This document shows positions 16,219-27,184 of a stretch of DNA of 54,696 bases, piece by piece. Under the pieces are notes generated by a model. It was not told the origin of the DNA. It saw only the letters and a list, made by a program, of their open reading frames with translations, and ran no database searches. Position numbers and translations under genes: made by a program. How positions within the stretch are numbered: position 1 is the first letter of the stretch; each line of letters starts with the position of its first letter. Source of the DNA: DAINBT01 sp036732785 (GTDB lineage: Bacteria; Planctomycetota; Phycisphaerae; Sedimentisphaerales; SM23-30); contig CAZICK010000014.1 in assembly GCA_964537505.1 (NCBI GenBank), positions 1-54,696 on the forward strand. The letters are read 5' to 3'.

Positions 16219-16971
16219 ATGTTGGATTTTAACACTTTTAGCTGGTTTGTTGTCTCTTTTTGCGCTGTTATGATCGGCTTTTCCAAGACCGGCATACCCG
16301 GCGCAGCCATATTGGTGATACCGCTATTGGCTGGTATTATGCCGGCACGTGACTCAACAGGGTTTTTGCTGCCCATACTGGCGCTGGCGGATATTATGGC
16401 AATCATATATTGGCGCAGGCACGTGGATTGGCCCAGATTGCTGCGATTGCTGCCCTGGACAATGCTGGGAGTCGGCATCGGCTATATAGTACTTAAATAT
16501 ATTACTAATAAACAGCTTATGCCGGTGATCGGCATTGTCGTGCTGATACTCATAGCGGTAACATGGTGGACAAACTCGCGCGGCGGTGCGAAAAAGAAGA
16601 TACCGACATACTGGTGGTTTGCCGCGATTATGGGGATATTGGCCGGGAGCACCAGCATGATGGCCAACGCCGCCGGCCCAATAATGACTATCTATCTGCT
16701 GGCAATGAGATTAGAAAAGAACGAGTTCATCGGTACTACAGCGTGGTTTTTTTGGATGCTGAACCTCTCGAAAATACCCTTCAGTACAAATCTGGGGCTT
16801 ATCAGCGAAGCTTCACTACGGACTGACCTAGCGTTGTTACCGTGTATTATCCTCGGCGGTATCGGCGGTATTATGCTGGTGCATCGGATACCTCAGCGAG
16901 CCTTCAATATTACCGTAGAGGCCCTGGCCGCGATCAGCGCCATCTATCTTTGCCTGCAGGCATTTATGTAA
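16219..16971 (+). CDS. TSUP (TauE/SafE) family membrane permease
   Basis: A 250-residue polytopic membrane protein with about 7-8 hydrophobic helices. The opening FVVSFCAVMIGFSKTGIPGA and the mid-repeat GILAGSTSMMANAAGPIMTIY are the paired signatures of the TauE/SafE (TSUP) family, whose members move sulfite, sulfonates, sulfur compounds or other organic anions across the inner membrane. The substrate cannot be told from sequence. It is divergent from rsgA (81 bases apart). Its last codons lie in a small direct repeat (TTATGTAAGGC twice, near 16964-16990). Confidence 0.9.
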   Translation: MLDFNTFSWFVVSFCAVMIGFSKTGIPGAAILVIPLLAGIMPARDSTGFLLPILALADIMAIIYWRRHVDWPRLLRLLPWTMLGVGIGYIVLKYITNKQLMPVIGIVVLILIAVTWWTNSRGGAKKKIPTYWWFAAIMGILAGSTSMMANAAGPIMTIYLLAMRLEKNEFIGTTAWFFWMLNLSKIPFSTNLGLISEASLRTDLALLPCIILGGIGGIMLVHRIPQRAFNITVEALAAISAIYLCLQAFM

Positions 16972-17172
16972 GGCATTCGCTTATGTAAGGCTTGCGTTGT
17001 CATACGAATTTGTGCACTGGGTACACGTTGTTTTCACTTTTTCGGAGCTCACCCGGACCGATAACAAAGGCGTACGTTTGAGTTTATAATCGCCGTTATA
17101 GTTGCCTTATTTTGAGGACCGATAAAAAGCGGGCTTACGACAAATCATGCCAGTTATCAAGGGTGGTATTTG

Positions 17173-17219
17173 CCGACACATTTCGTTGTAGCTGCCCCCG
17201 AAATGGCAAGTCGGTTTTT
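17173..17219 (+). terminator. Stem-loop followed by five T: terminator or leader attenuator
   Basis: CCGAC (17173-17177) pairs with GTCGG (17210-17214), and inside it ATTTCG (17180-17185) pairs with CGAAAT (17199-17204); TTTTT follows at once. It lies 200 bases past the TSUP stop and about 100 bases before the giant gene. It may end the TSUP transcript or act as an attenuator in the leader of the giant gene. Confidence 0.45.
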
Positions 17220-17233
17220 AAGGAGGGATGCTT

Positions 17234-17263
17234 CACTTATCCCGATAAATATACGGGATAGTG
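17234..17263 (+). promoter_or_regulatory. Second hairpin in the leader of the giant surface protein gene
   Basis: CACTTATCCCG (17234-17244) pairs with CGGGATAGTG (17254-17263), with one bulged T and a 9-base loop, about 54 bases before the start codon. With the hairpin just upstream it makes a structured leader. It matches no riboswitch class I know. The remaining spacer (16972-17172) shows nothing I can support. Confidence 0.35.
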
Positions 17264-17316
17264 CAGGAAGGAGGTGGGAGTATTGACAATCTGTGTGGGG
17301 CGACAGGAGTTTGTGA

Positions 17317-20300
17317 ATGCATCTGGTTCTTGAACAGTTGGAAAACCGAGTGCTGCTGGCGGCGCCGAGCGCGCCAACTGATTTGGGATTGTGGTATGCT
17401 GACGACAGCGGACCATGCAGCAATATCACTGATTCAGGTACCGAAGTTTTGAAATTATCCGCAGCAGCGGGAAATACGGTCAAGCTCTATAACATTTCCG
17501 ACTCGTCCTATCTGGGCACTGCCACGGATATGAACGAGGATGTATTTTTCGAAGCGGGCGGCGAGGTGACCATCGAGGCGGAAAACGGTGAACTTACGGG
17601 CTTGAACACGACCGGTGGGGGCGGCTCAGAGGGTTCTTATATCTGGGATAACAACACCGATGGCGACGCTGTATATCATTTCTACATCAGCACGGCAGGA
17701 ACGTATTACGTTCACAGCCGCACCAGTTATCCCAATGGCAGTTCTAATTCGTTTTATGTTAATATTGATGATACGTGGGTAAATCCCGAAACGGGCCCGG
17801 CGGTATGGAATAATACAGGCGGTTGGAATGTCTGGCACTTTGATACCGCCACTGAAGTAGTTAACGTAGCCGGAGTCAAAACATGGTCTTTGGCGGCAGG
17901 TTGGCACTTCATGGAAGTGCACGCCCGCGAGGCCAATTCCAAACTCGATCGGATCGTTGTCAGCACCAATGCTGCTCCTCCGGTTGATCCCGGCGCAGCG
18001 GAAAGCAGCAGTTCCGGGTTGTATCAGTACACTTTTGTTGGCGGCGACCTGATCGGTTCAGCAGACGGCACAGATAACATCATTGTCGCCAATGCCACTA
18101 ACGGTGCCGACGAGACCAGTAACCTGTCACAAGCCTATACGATCACCTACGATACCGGAACAAACGTACCGGCGGCGTCCGATCTTGACGCAGGCAGCGA
18201 TACCGGCGATAGCAGCAGTGACGATCTGACCAATGATACCACGGCCACCTTCACCGGGGCCATCGGTAGCGTCGAGCCTGGCTCGACAGTCTGGTTGCGA
18301 GTCGGCGCTGTCAACAAACAAAGCACCACCGCCAACGCTGATGGGTCGTACTCGGTTGATTTGCAGGTTGGTAATTTAGCGGAAGGTGCTAACGTTGTCG
18401 ATATTTATTACATAGACGTTGCGGGCAACACCTCAACCGATTCAGCTAACCTGGCCGTAACGCTGGATACCACCGCCAATGCACCGCCCGCGCCACCCGA
18501 CCTTGACGCCGGCAGTGACAGCGGCACCAGTAACGTTGACAATCTTACCAACGATACCACCGCTACCTTCAACGGCGGCGCCGGCATCGTGGAAGCTGAC
18601 TCAACCGTCTGGCTACGAGTAGCTACCGTCAATACCCGATCCACCACCGCGGCCGGTAATGGCTCATACACTATTACCCTTGAGCCTGGTGATTTAGCCG
18701 AGGGAGTTAACGCAATCGATATAATTTACATCGATCAGGCCGGCAATACTTCCGGCGATTCCGTAAATTGGAACGTAACGCTCGATACCACCGCTAACGC
18801 ACCGGCGGCGGCGCCTGACCTTGACGTCGGCAGCGATACCGGCAGCAATAACGCAGACAATATAACCAGCGATACAACGCCGACGTTCACCGGAGGCGCC
18901 GGCAGCGTGGAGGCTGACACAACCGTTTGGCTACGAGTAAATGGGGTCAACAAGCGCTCCGCGGCAGCCGCCGGGAATGGTTCATACAGTGTGAGCCTTC
19001 TGGTCGGTGATTTATCCGAGGGCACTAATGTCGTCGATATAATTTACATTGACGATGCGGGTAACACTTCTACTGATTCGGCGAATCTGACTGTGACCCT
19101 TGACACTATTATGGCAACGCCGGGTGCTCCAGATTTGCGGGCCGCCAGTGATACGGGAAATAATACCGACAATACAACCAGTGATAACGCGGCGTGGTTC
19201 GACGGATACGCCGAGCCCGGCGCAACCGTACAGCTTTTTGTAGGAGCTGTCGGCGAAGGCACTGACACAGCCGATGCCGCAACCGGGGCATGGTCGATTC
19301 AGCTTAGTAACGGGGACCTGGCAGCGGGGGCCAACAATATGACTGTCCAGGTCACTGATGCTGCCGGCAATACCCAGACCTCACCTATACTGGTGGTCAC
19401 TTATGATGCCTCCGGTACGGCTCCCAATGCTCCCAAGCTTTTAGCCAGCAGCGACAGCGGTTCCAGCAATGCCGATGGGATAACCAATATAGACGCCGGG
19501 GTGGTCTATGGTTCAGTTGGAGGCGGCAATGCAGTAGAAGCCGGCGCTACGGTTCACGTGCGAACCAATAAGAACGCCGCCGGTTGGGTCGAAGTTGGTA
19601 CCACCGTTGCGGACGGCAGCGGTAACTGGAGCTACACCTTTGACGGTGTTGACGATCTGGAAGAAGGCACCAACCTGGTCGAAATATATATAACCGATTT
19701 GTCCAGCAACGACTCGGCGAATTCCGCTGATTTGACGATTACACTGGACACGACCGCCAATGCGCCCGGTGCCGCGCCCGATCTCGATGCGGGCAGTGAC
19801 ACCGGCAGCAGTAATGTGGATAATATTACCAGCGATACCACCGCCACATTTACCGGTACGGTCGAAGCGAATAGCACCGTGTGGCTGCGGATTGACGGCA
19901 GTAACACCAGAAGCACTGTATCAGGGGGGGGCGGAGCGTATTCAGTTACACTCCTTGTCGGTGACCTGGCTGAAGGCGCAAATGTCGTTGACATAATCTA
20001 TATCGACACAGCCGGTAATACGTCTGTCGATTCAGCTAATCTGGCCGTTACCCTTGACACCTCGACCGCCGCCCCGACGGCGGCGCCTGATCTCGATGCC
20101 GGAAGCGATACCGGCGACAGTAATACCGACAATTTAACTAACGACACCACCGCCACCTTTACGGGGGTAGCTGGCAGTGTCGAGGGCAACTCCACCGTCT
20201 GGTTGCGTGTTGATGCCGTTGACAAACGCAGTACCACCGCCAATGCCGACGGGTCGTACTCGGTGAGTTTACTGGTCGGTGACCTGGCTGAAGGCGCTAA

Positions 20301-23300
20301 CACCGTTGACATCTATTACATCGACCCGGCCGGTAACACCTCCACTGATTCAGCCAACCTCGTAGTCAATCTGGATACCAGCGCCGCGGCACCGGCCCTT
20401 CCCGATCTAGCGGATGGCTCCGATACCGGAATCAGTAACAGTGACGAAATAACCAGCGAGACAAGGCCCACAATCCAGGGAATTGCCGGAGCGGTGGATA
20501 ACGACAGCACCGTCCAGATATGGCTCGATACGCCCAGCGGTCCCGATACCCAGATCGCCACAACCACGGCCACTGGCACCGGTGCCTGGAGTTATACCTT
20601 CACCAACGCGTCCCTGTTGGAAGAAGGTGACAACGAGATACATATCGTTGCCGTTGATCAGAAGGGAAATCCTTCCGTTCCCTCAGCCGATCTGACGATA
20701 ACGCTTGATGTTACCGCCAATGCGCCAGGTGCGGCACCTGATCTCGATGCGGGCAGTGACACCGGCAGCAGCAATGTGGATAATATTACCGGCGATACCA
20801 CCGCCACATTCACCGGTACGGTCGAAGCGAATAGCACCGTATGGCTGCGGATTGACGGCAGTAACACCAGGAGTACTGTATCAGGGGGGGGCGGGGCGTA
20901 TTCGGTTACACTCCTTGTCGGTGACCTGGCTGAAGGCGCAAATGTTGTTGACATAATCTATATCGACACAGCCGGTAATACGTCTGTCGATTCAGCTAAT
21001 CNNNNNNNNNNNNNNNNNNNNNNNNNNNNNNNNNNNNNNNNNNNNNNNNNNNNNNNNNNNNNNNNNNNNNNNNNNNNNNNNNNNNNNNNNNNNNNNNNNN
21101 NCGTACTCGGTGAGTTTACTGGTCGGTGACCTGGCTGAAGGCGCTAACACCGTTGATATCTATTACATAGACCCGGCCGGCAATACCTCAGCCGACTCGG
21201 CTGACCTGACCGTTGACCTGGATACAATCATTGCCGCTCCTGGGCAGCCTGACCTGACCGACGAGTCAGATACCGGAACTGACAATGCTGACGATATTAC
21301 CGCGGAAACTCGCCCGACCATCGAAGGTACCGTAGAGAACGACAGCACCGTACAGATATGGCTCGATACTCCCAGCGGACCAGATGCCCAGATCGATACC
21401 ACCACGGCCGCGGCCAACGGTTCATGGAGTTACACTTTTACCAACGCCTCGCCACTGGAAGAGGGGGCCAATCAGATTCACGTGGTGGCCGTTGATCCGG
21501 CCGGCAATACATCCGCGGTCTCAACGGACCTGATGGTCACCATCAACTTTGGCACCGGCTCCGAAGCACCGCCCGACCTGATCGCTGCATCGGATACCGG
21601 TGTCAACAGTGACAATATCACTTCGGACGATACTCCCACTATAAGTGGTGATTGTACCGCCGGCGCAACCATCAAGATACGAACCAACGAAAGCAACATT
21701 ATCAACTTCACCGATAACGACGGCGATGACGGCAACGGAGCGGCCGGGCAATGGAGCTACACATTTGCCGGAGGCGTTTTGAATGAAGGCGCCAATACCA
21801 TTGACTTTCTCACCATCGATACCAATAACATAACCAGCGACTGGAGCATCGACCTGCTGATCATCATCGATACTTCTGTAGAACAACCTACCAAACCTGA
21901 CCTGGCCACTGCCGACGATTCCGGTTCGAGCAGCGGTGACGATATTACCAACGAGACCGCCCCCACCATCTCAGGTACGGCCGAGGCAAATAGCACCGTT
22001 AGTATCAACATCAACGCCGGAACTCACACCGACACTGCTGCAGTAGGCGCCAATGGAACCTGGTCTTACAATATTACTAATGGCTGGCTCAACGAGGGAG
22101 CTAATACCATATTTGTTTCGAATACCGACATAGCCGACAATGTCTCGGTCAACAGCAACAATTTGATCATAACCCTCGACACCACCATCAACGCTCCATC
22201 GACGCCTGACTTGACCGCTGCCACCGATACCGGTAACACTACCGACAATACAACCAGTCACAGCAACCCGCGTATCATCGGTACCGCCGATCCCAACACC
22301 AGTATCACGATACGACTCGATCCCAATGGCGCCGCTACTGTTGTCGGCACTACCATTGCCGACGGAGCGGGAGACTGGAGTTACACCTTTGCCGCGGGAG
22401 TGCTCGGCGAAGGCGCCAACGATATTGACGTTCTCGGCACCGACATTGCCGGTAACAGCGACGATTCCGCGGAGCTGACCATTACCATAGAAACCATGAT
22501 ATCCGTACCCGACTCGCTTGACCTGCTGGATGCCTGCGATCTCGGTGATGCTAATAATGATGACATCACTTCGCTGGAAACCGCTACCATCAGCGGCACC
22601 GCTGACGCTAATTGTACCATTTATGTTCGAGTCAATGGTACGGTGGTGGGTAATACTGCCAGCGACGGCGGCGGCAACTGGACCTATACCTTCGACGGAG
22701 TTGACGATTTAATCGAAGGCACAAATATCATCGATGCCTGCGCCGAGGATAATTCGAGCAATCTCAGTAATTATTCCACAGATCTGATCGTTACCCTGGA
22801 TACCACAACTGATATGCCCGCCGCTCCTAATTTAAATGTCGCCTCCGACAGTGGCTCCAGCGATAGCGATAACTATACCAATATTGCCGCTGCCACAATC
22901 GATGGCGCTTGCGAAAAAAACGCCACCGTCATCATCAGCCTCAACGGAAACGATAACTTTGACACTGTCACCGACGCCAATGGTGACGGCCAATGGTCAT
23001 ATACGTTTGTCGCCGGCCTTAACGGATCCGCCGGCGGCACAGATAATATCATTAAGGTCGCTCAGCGCGATGTGGCCGGCAACCTGTCGGGATACGGCAA
23101 CACCTTGACGGTCACGCTGGATGATACGGCCGGCATTCCTTCTGCCCCCGATCTGAACGCCGGCAGCGACTCCGGCGATGCCGATGATGACGACCTGACC
23201 AATATCCCCAATGTGACCATCAGCGGTACGGTAGAAGTCAACAGTTCGCTACAGATATTTGTCAATCAGGGTGGCGGACCAAACCTGATCGATACCATTA

Positions 23301-26300
23301 GTGAGCATCTGCTCTCGAGCGGAACCTGGAACTATACCATGTCAACCGGCCAATTAGCTCAAGGTGCCAATCAAATAACCGTGGTCGCTACCGACAAAGC
23401 GGGCAATGTCTCAGCTAGTTCTCCATCTCTTACGATTACTTTCGATACCACGATTGCCCAGCCGGGGTTGCCCGATCTGGCGGAGGCCTCCGACACGGGT
23501 GCTTCCAACAATGATGATATCACCTCCGATGAAACGCCCACCTTCAGCGGCACGGCCGATCCCAACACTCACATAAGCATTCGCGTTGACGGCGAACCTG
23601 TCGATACCGTGGAGGCTGACGGTGCGGGCAATTGGTCCTATACTTTTGTGCAGGGAGAAATCCAAACCGGAGTGCGCCAGGTTGACGTCGTTGCCACCGA
23701 CACGGCTGGAAATGTTTCACAGCCTTCGGAAGATTTGACTATCTGGCTCAACGTTGAGCCGACCCAGCCGGCATCGCCGAATCTGCGGAGCGCCAGCGAT
23801 AGCGGCAGCATCAACACCGATAATCAAACCAACATCAGAAATGTTGTTTGTGACGGTAAAACAGATGCCAACTGCACAGTGTATGTTTATGTCGATGCGA
23901 GTTTAGTAGGCACAGCCGTCTCCGACAACAACGGTTTCTGGCGGCATACTTTTGCCACCGATGACCTCAGTGAAGGCAATAACGAAATCACCATCATTAC
24001 CGAAGACGCCTCCGGTACCAGAAGCGTATCTTCCTATGCCTTAACCATTGTCCTTGACACAACATTGCCGATTGCACTGCTGCCTGATCTGCAATCCGGC
24101 AGCGATACAGGAGTGAGCGACCACGACAACCTGACAAGCGATGAAACCGCTACCATCCAGGGAACCACCGAACCGGCGGCACTGCTTGATCTTTACCATA
24201 ACAATCTCTTTCTGACCCGGCTTACCGCTGCCAATTCCGGCAACTGGTCCTACACTTTCTCCCCTAGTGTCCTGACCGAAGGTGCAAATGAAATCTACAC
24301 CATCATAACCGATCTTGCCGGCAATGTTTCTGTCGCATCGCCGGTTTTAACAGTTACCCTGGACCTGCAGCAGGATGACCCCGTTGTCCCGGCCATCTCT
24401 CCTGAAACGGATAGCGGTTCGAATCAATCTGACGGGCTAACCAATAATGTAACTCCGGATATTTTCGGTACCGTCAAGCCGAACAGTTCGGTGGAAATTC
24501 TTGTCTCCGGTGACAGCATAACAGAGGTTCAATCCGACGACGAGGGTGCCTGGCAATACACTTTCGAAGACGGCCAATTGCGCGAAGGCTTGAATCATAT
24601 TGAAGTTGTCAGCACAGATCCTGTCGGCAAAATCGCTCGATCGGCTACTTTGAATCTTACTATTGACACTACTCCACCGGTTATATACAATTATTTTCCA
24701 ATGGGTACTTATACCCAAACCACCCGGATAGTTGAGTTGTATATTCAGGGTGATGACCTCGACAGCCTGGCTGCCGCTAACACCAGTGGACATCTGCTTT
24801 TGGGTTCCGGCGGTGACGGAACCTTCGAAGACGGAAATGAATGGACTATACCCATCACCAGCGTTACGGTGGATTGCGTTTCCGGTTTGGTGCAACTGAA
24901 CACGGCTGTCATTCTGACAGACGATACTTATCAACTTACCATCGATCCTGAAATATCTCTGCACGATGAAGCAGGCAACTGGGCCCTGCAAAACATAGCT
25001 GCCGATCAATACCCCGGCGGTTCGCTCGAAACACAACCGCTGATATTTATCTTTGAAATCGACACCGCCGGTCCTCCTGCGCCTCAATCGCCACAGATCG
25101 ATAGCAACTCCGACAGTGGCGCTGACGATTCGGACAATATAACCAACAATGCCAATCCGCTTGTCCATGTTACCGCCGATCCTGAAATATCCGTTGAAGT
25201 TATTATCAACGGCTTATCCGCCGGGTTTGCCAATGAAACCCAGTCTGGTCAATATCAGTTGTATATAGACAGTTCATTGGTCCGGAAAGGTGAAAATCTT
25301 CTTCTGGCCCGGGCATTTGACGGACTTGGCAACAGCTCGGAGCTTTCTGAAATATACACTTTTGTCTATGACAATCAGTCGCCGGAAGTGGCTGCTATTG
25401 TCACTGATTCGTTATGGCTCAACTACGGGCCGACACATATCGATATTGTCTTTAGCGAAAACGATATTGATCTTAATTCCGTTGTCAGCCTGGACAGTTA
25501 CGTCTTGACTGCTGCCGGCGGCGATGGCACCTTTGACGACGGCAACGAAACCATTATTGCTATTACCGCCGCCGCTTATAACAACTCGGCCCAAAAAGTT
25601 ATTCTTACCATGCCCCAAATGGTGACCGGCGCTTCCAAGTTAGGGCCGGACACTTATCGCCTGTCGGTGCTGTCCGATGGGGTTATCAGTGACATAGCGG
25701 GCAACGATCTGGTCACTTCCGCCACCCAGGATTTCGTTGTCGTTGCCGCGGAGATCATTCATCATAACCAAAGTTATCGCTTTGTCACAGCCCAGCAGCA
25801 AACCATAACTGTCAGTCTCGACGGTCTCGGCGATGCTATAATCTTATTGGGCGAATCGGTCGGCTCAGACAATATCATAGAACAGATTATTCTGAACAAC
25901 ACAGATGAAAACAGTGTTTTACGCATCAAAACGAACAACAAACAAATACCGATCACGGTAGGAGCAATTTTGGCCGACTCGCCGTTGAAATCTGTTATAT
26001 CGCCTCACGTGGAAATTACCGACCGGATAGACTTCCAGCACAGTCTGAACAAACTCCTCCTCGGTGCGATTGACGATAATGTTCAGATCAATCTCGTTTC
26101 CAGTGAACCGCAGCGGCCACTAATTGATTGCGGTTTACAGATACTATCCGGTGAAATAGGTCAAAATGTCGATATTGACATTACCGGTTATCTGTGGCGT
26201 TTTCAGGCCGAGAGCTTTGCCGGCGGAACACTGTCGGCAGATTCGGCCGGCTCGGTGGACATAACAAAAGGTGATTTGGCAGCCGCGATCGAGATTACAA

Positions 26301-26998
26301 ATGGCGATCTCGATAAACTTACCGTTCGCAGGGGAAATCTTACCGGCAGCGTTGAAGTCGAAGATCAGATTGGAAAAATCAAAGCCGCTCGCGGCAACAT
26401 AGCGGCTGACATTACCGCCGCCGAAATCAACAGCATACGCACCAGCCAATTGACCAGCATGACAATTCGAGCACAGGAGGACATCAGTCGTATTCAGGCT
26501 CAAAATGGCAGCGGCGTCAATATCTCAGCCGGCGCGAATATCGATTACGTCAAATTTACTCGAAATCTGACCGACAGCACCATTTCCGCCGGCGGCAATC
26601 TGAATCGAGTTTATATCAGTGCAGATGCCATTGACAACCTGATCCTGGCAGGCGCCGATCTCGGCCCGGACGGCCGACTTAACGGTCTGGAAGACACCTT
26701 CGCCGGAGGCAACATCGAGTTGCTGAAAGTAAAGGGAAGCTACTCAGGTACGATAACTGCCTCTGCAGTGAATCCCGGCGGCGACCTCACTTATTTTACC
26801 CTAGACGATTCTTCCGGTTTCGAGGGAAGTATTTCGAAAATAAAATTTGGTCGAACAAGCCTGGAAAACATCACCAGCCAAAGAACATTCGGCATGCTGG
26901 CAGGCACAGTAATCAACCCGTTCAGCATAAATGGACAACTCTTCGAGGCTCCGGTTGAAATGGAAATGTTCCGGATGCTCACAATAGGGAGCCTCTAA
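17317..26998 (+). CDS. Giant LEPR-xLL surface protein with bacterial Ig-like repeats (interrupted by scaffold gap)
   Basis: One gene split by 100 N at 21002-21101: the left part reads to the gap in one frame and the right part continues to 26998 in another, as expected when gap length is arbitrary. The start at 17317 is fixed by a TGA directly before it and AGGAG 7 bases upstream. The N-terminus MHLVLEQLENRVLLAA is the LEPR-xLL export signature of planctomycetes. A CBM-like domain follows (about 65-215: VTIEAENGEL, TYYVHSRTSYPNG, HFMEVHAREANSKLDRIVVS). Then come about 21 visible Ig-like repeats of roughly 100 residues, each with an acidic SDTGxxxxDNxTN motif and a GNTS..DSANLxVTLDT end. Two different sandwich domains (with GGDGTFxDGNE) lie near the C-terminus. 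The last 400 or so residues look like a beta-solenoid (GDLDKLTVRRGNLTGSVEV). Likely an adhesin or S-layer-associated protein of about 3,264 residues. Confidence 0.85.
19737..21543 (+). repeat. Tandem duplication of a three-domain (A-B-C) block inside the giant gene
   Basis: Two blocks of about 960 bases (320 codons) lie head to tail, each with three Ig-like repeats in the same order. A has STVWLRIDGSNTRSTVSGGG. B has STVWLRVDAVDKRSTTANAD. C has STVQIWLDTPSGPD. Module A is nearly identical in the two blocks (19737-20040 against 20697-21000). The end of B just right of the gap is also nearly identical to 20255 onward. Module C has diverged. The scaffold gap falls inside the second B. Confidence 0.85.
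21002..21101. other. Scaffold gap (100 N)
   Basis: Exactly 100 N, the conventional placeholder for unknown length. Base 21001 aligns with 20041 and base 21102 with 20255 of the upstream near-identical copy, so the true missing segment is predicted to be 213 bases (71 codons). That number makes the whole gene a single open frame. Confidence 0.9.
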
Positions 26999-27184
26999 AA
27001 AGTTCTCTAACGCAATCCAGGGGCGTCTATCTGCTGTATTAAGCGTTGATATATCCCCCAAGCCGGCAAAAAAGATAGTTGCCACAATAGCAACCATTGT
27101 GACAATAATCTTGGTAATCACTTTGTATTTCGGGTTTCCCCAGACCAGAAGCAAGGCAAGCCGGCCCGGCATGAAGAATGCCAA

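Noticed and set aside
17317..21129. Two separate large surface-protein genes either side of the N run
   Set aside because: The apparent frame change depends only on the arbitrary 100-N length; the predicted 213-base gap gives one continuous gene.
24437..25168. 243-codon antisense frame in the giant gene
   Set aside because: Opposite strand of repetitive Ig-like coding sequence, with no start signal or domain; similar shadow frames recur in every repeat.
26999..27184. Minus-strand hydrophobic frame after the sulfatase (LALLLVWGNPKYKV, VTMVAIVATIFFAG)
   Set aside because: It starts with TTG overlapping the sulfatase stop, runs into the end of the giant gene, and matches no family. It may be a gene scrap but cannot be supported.
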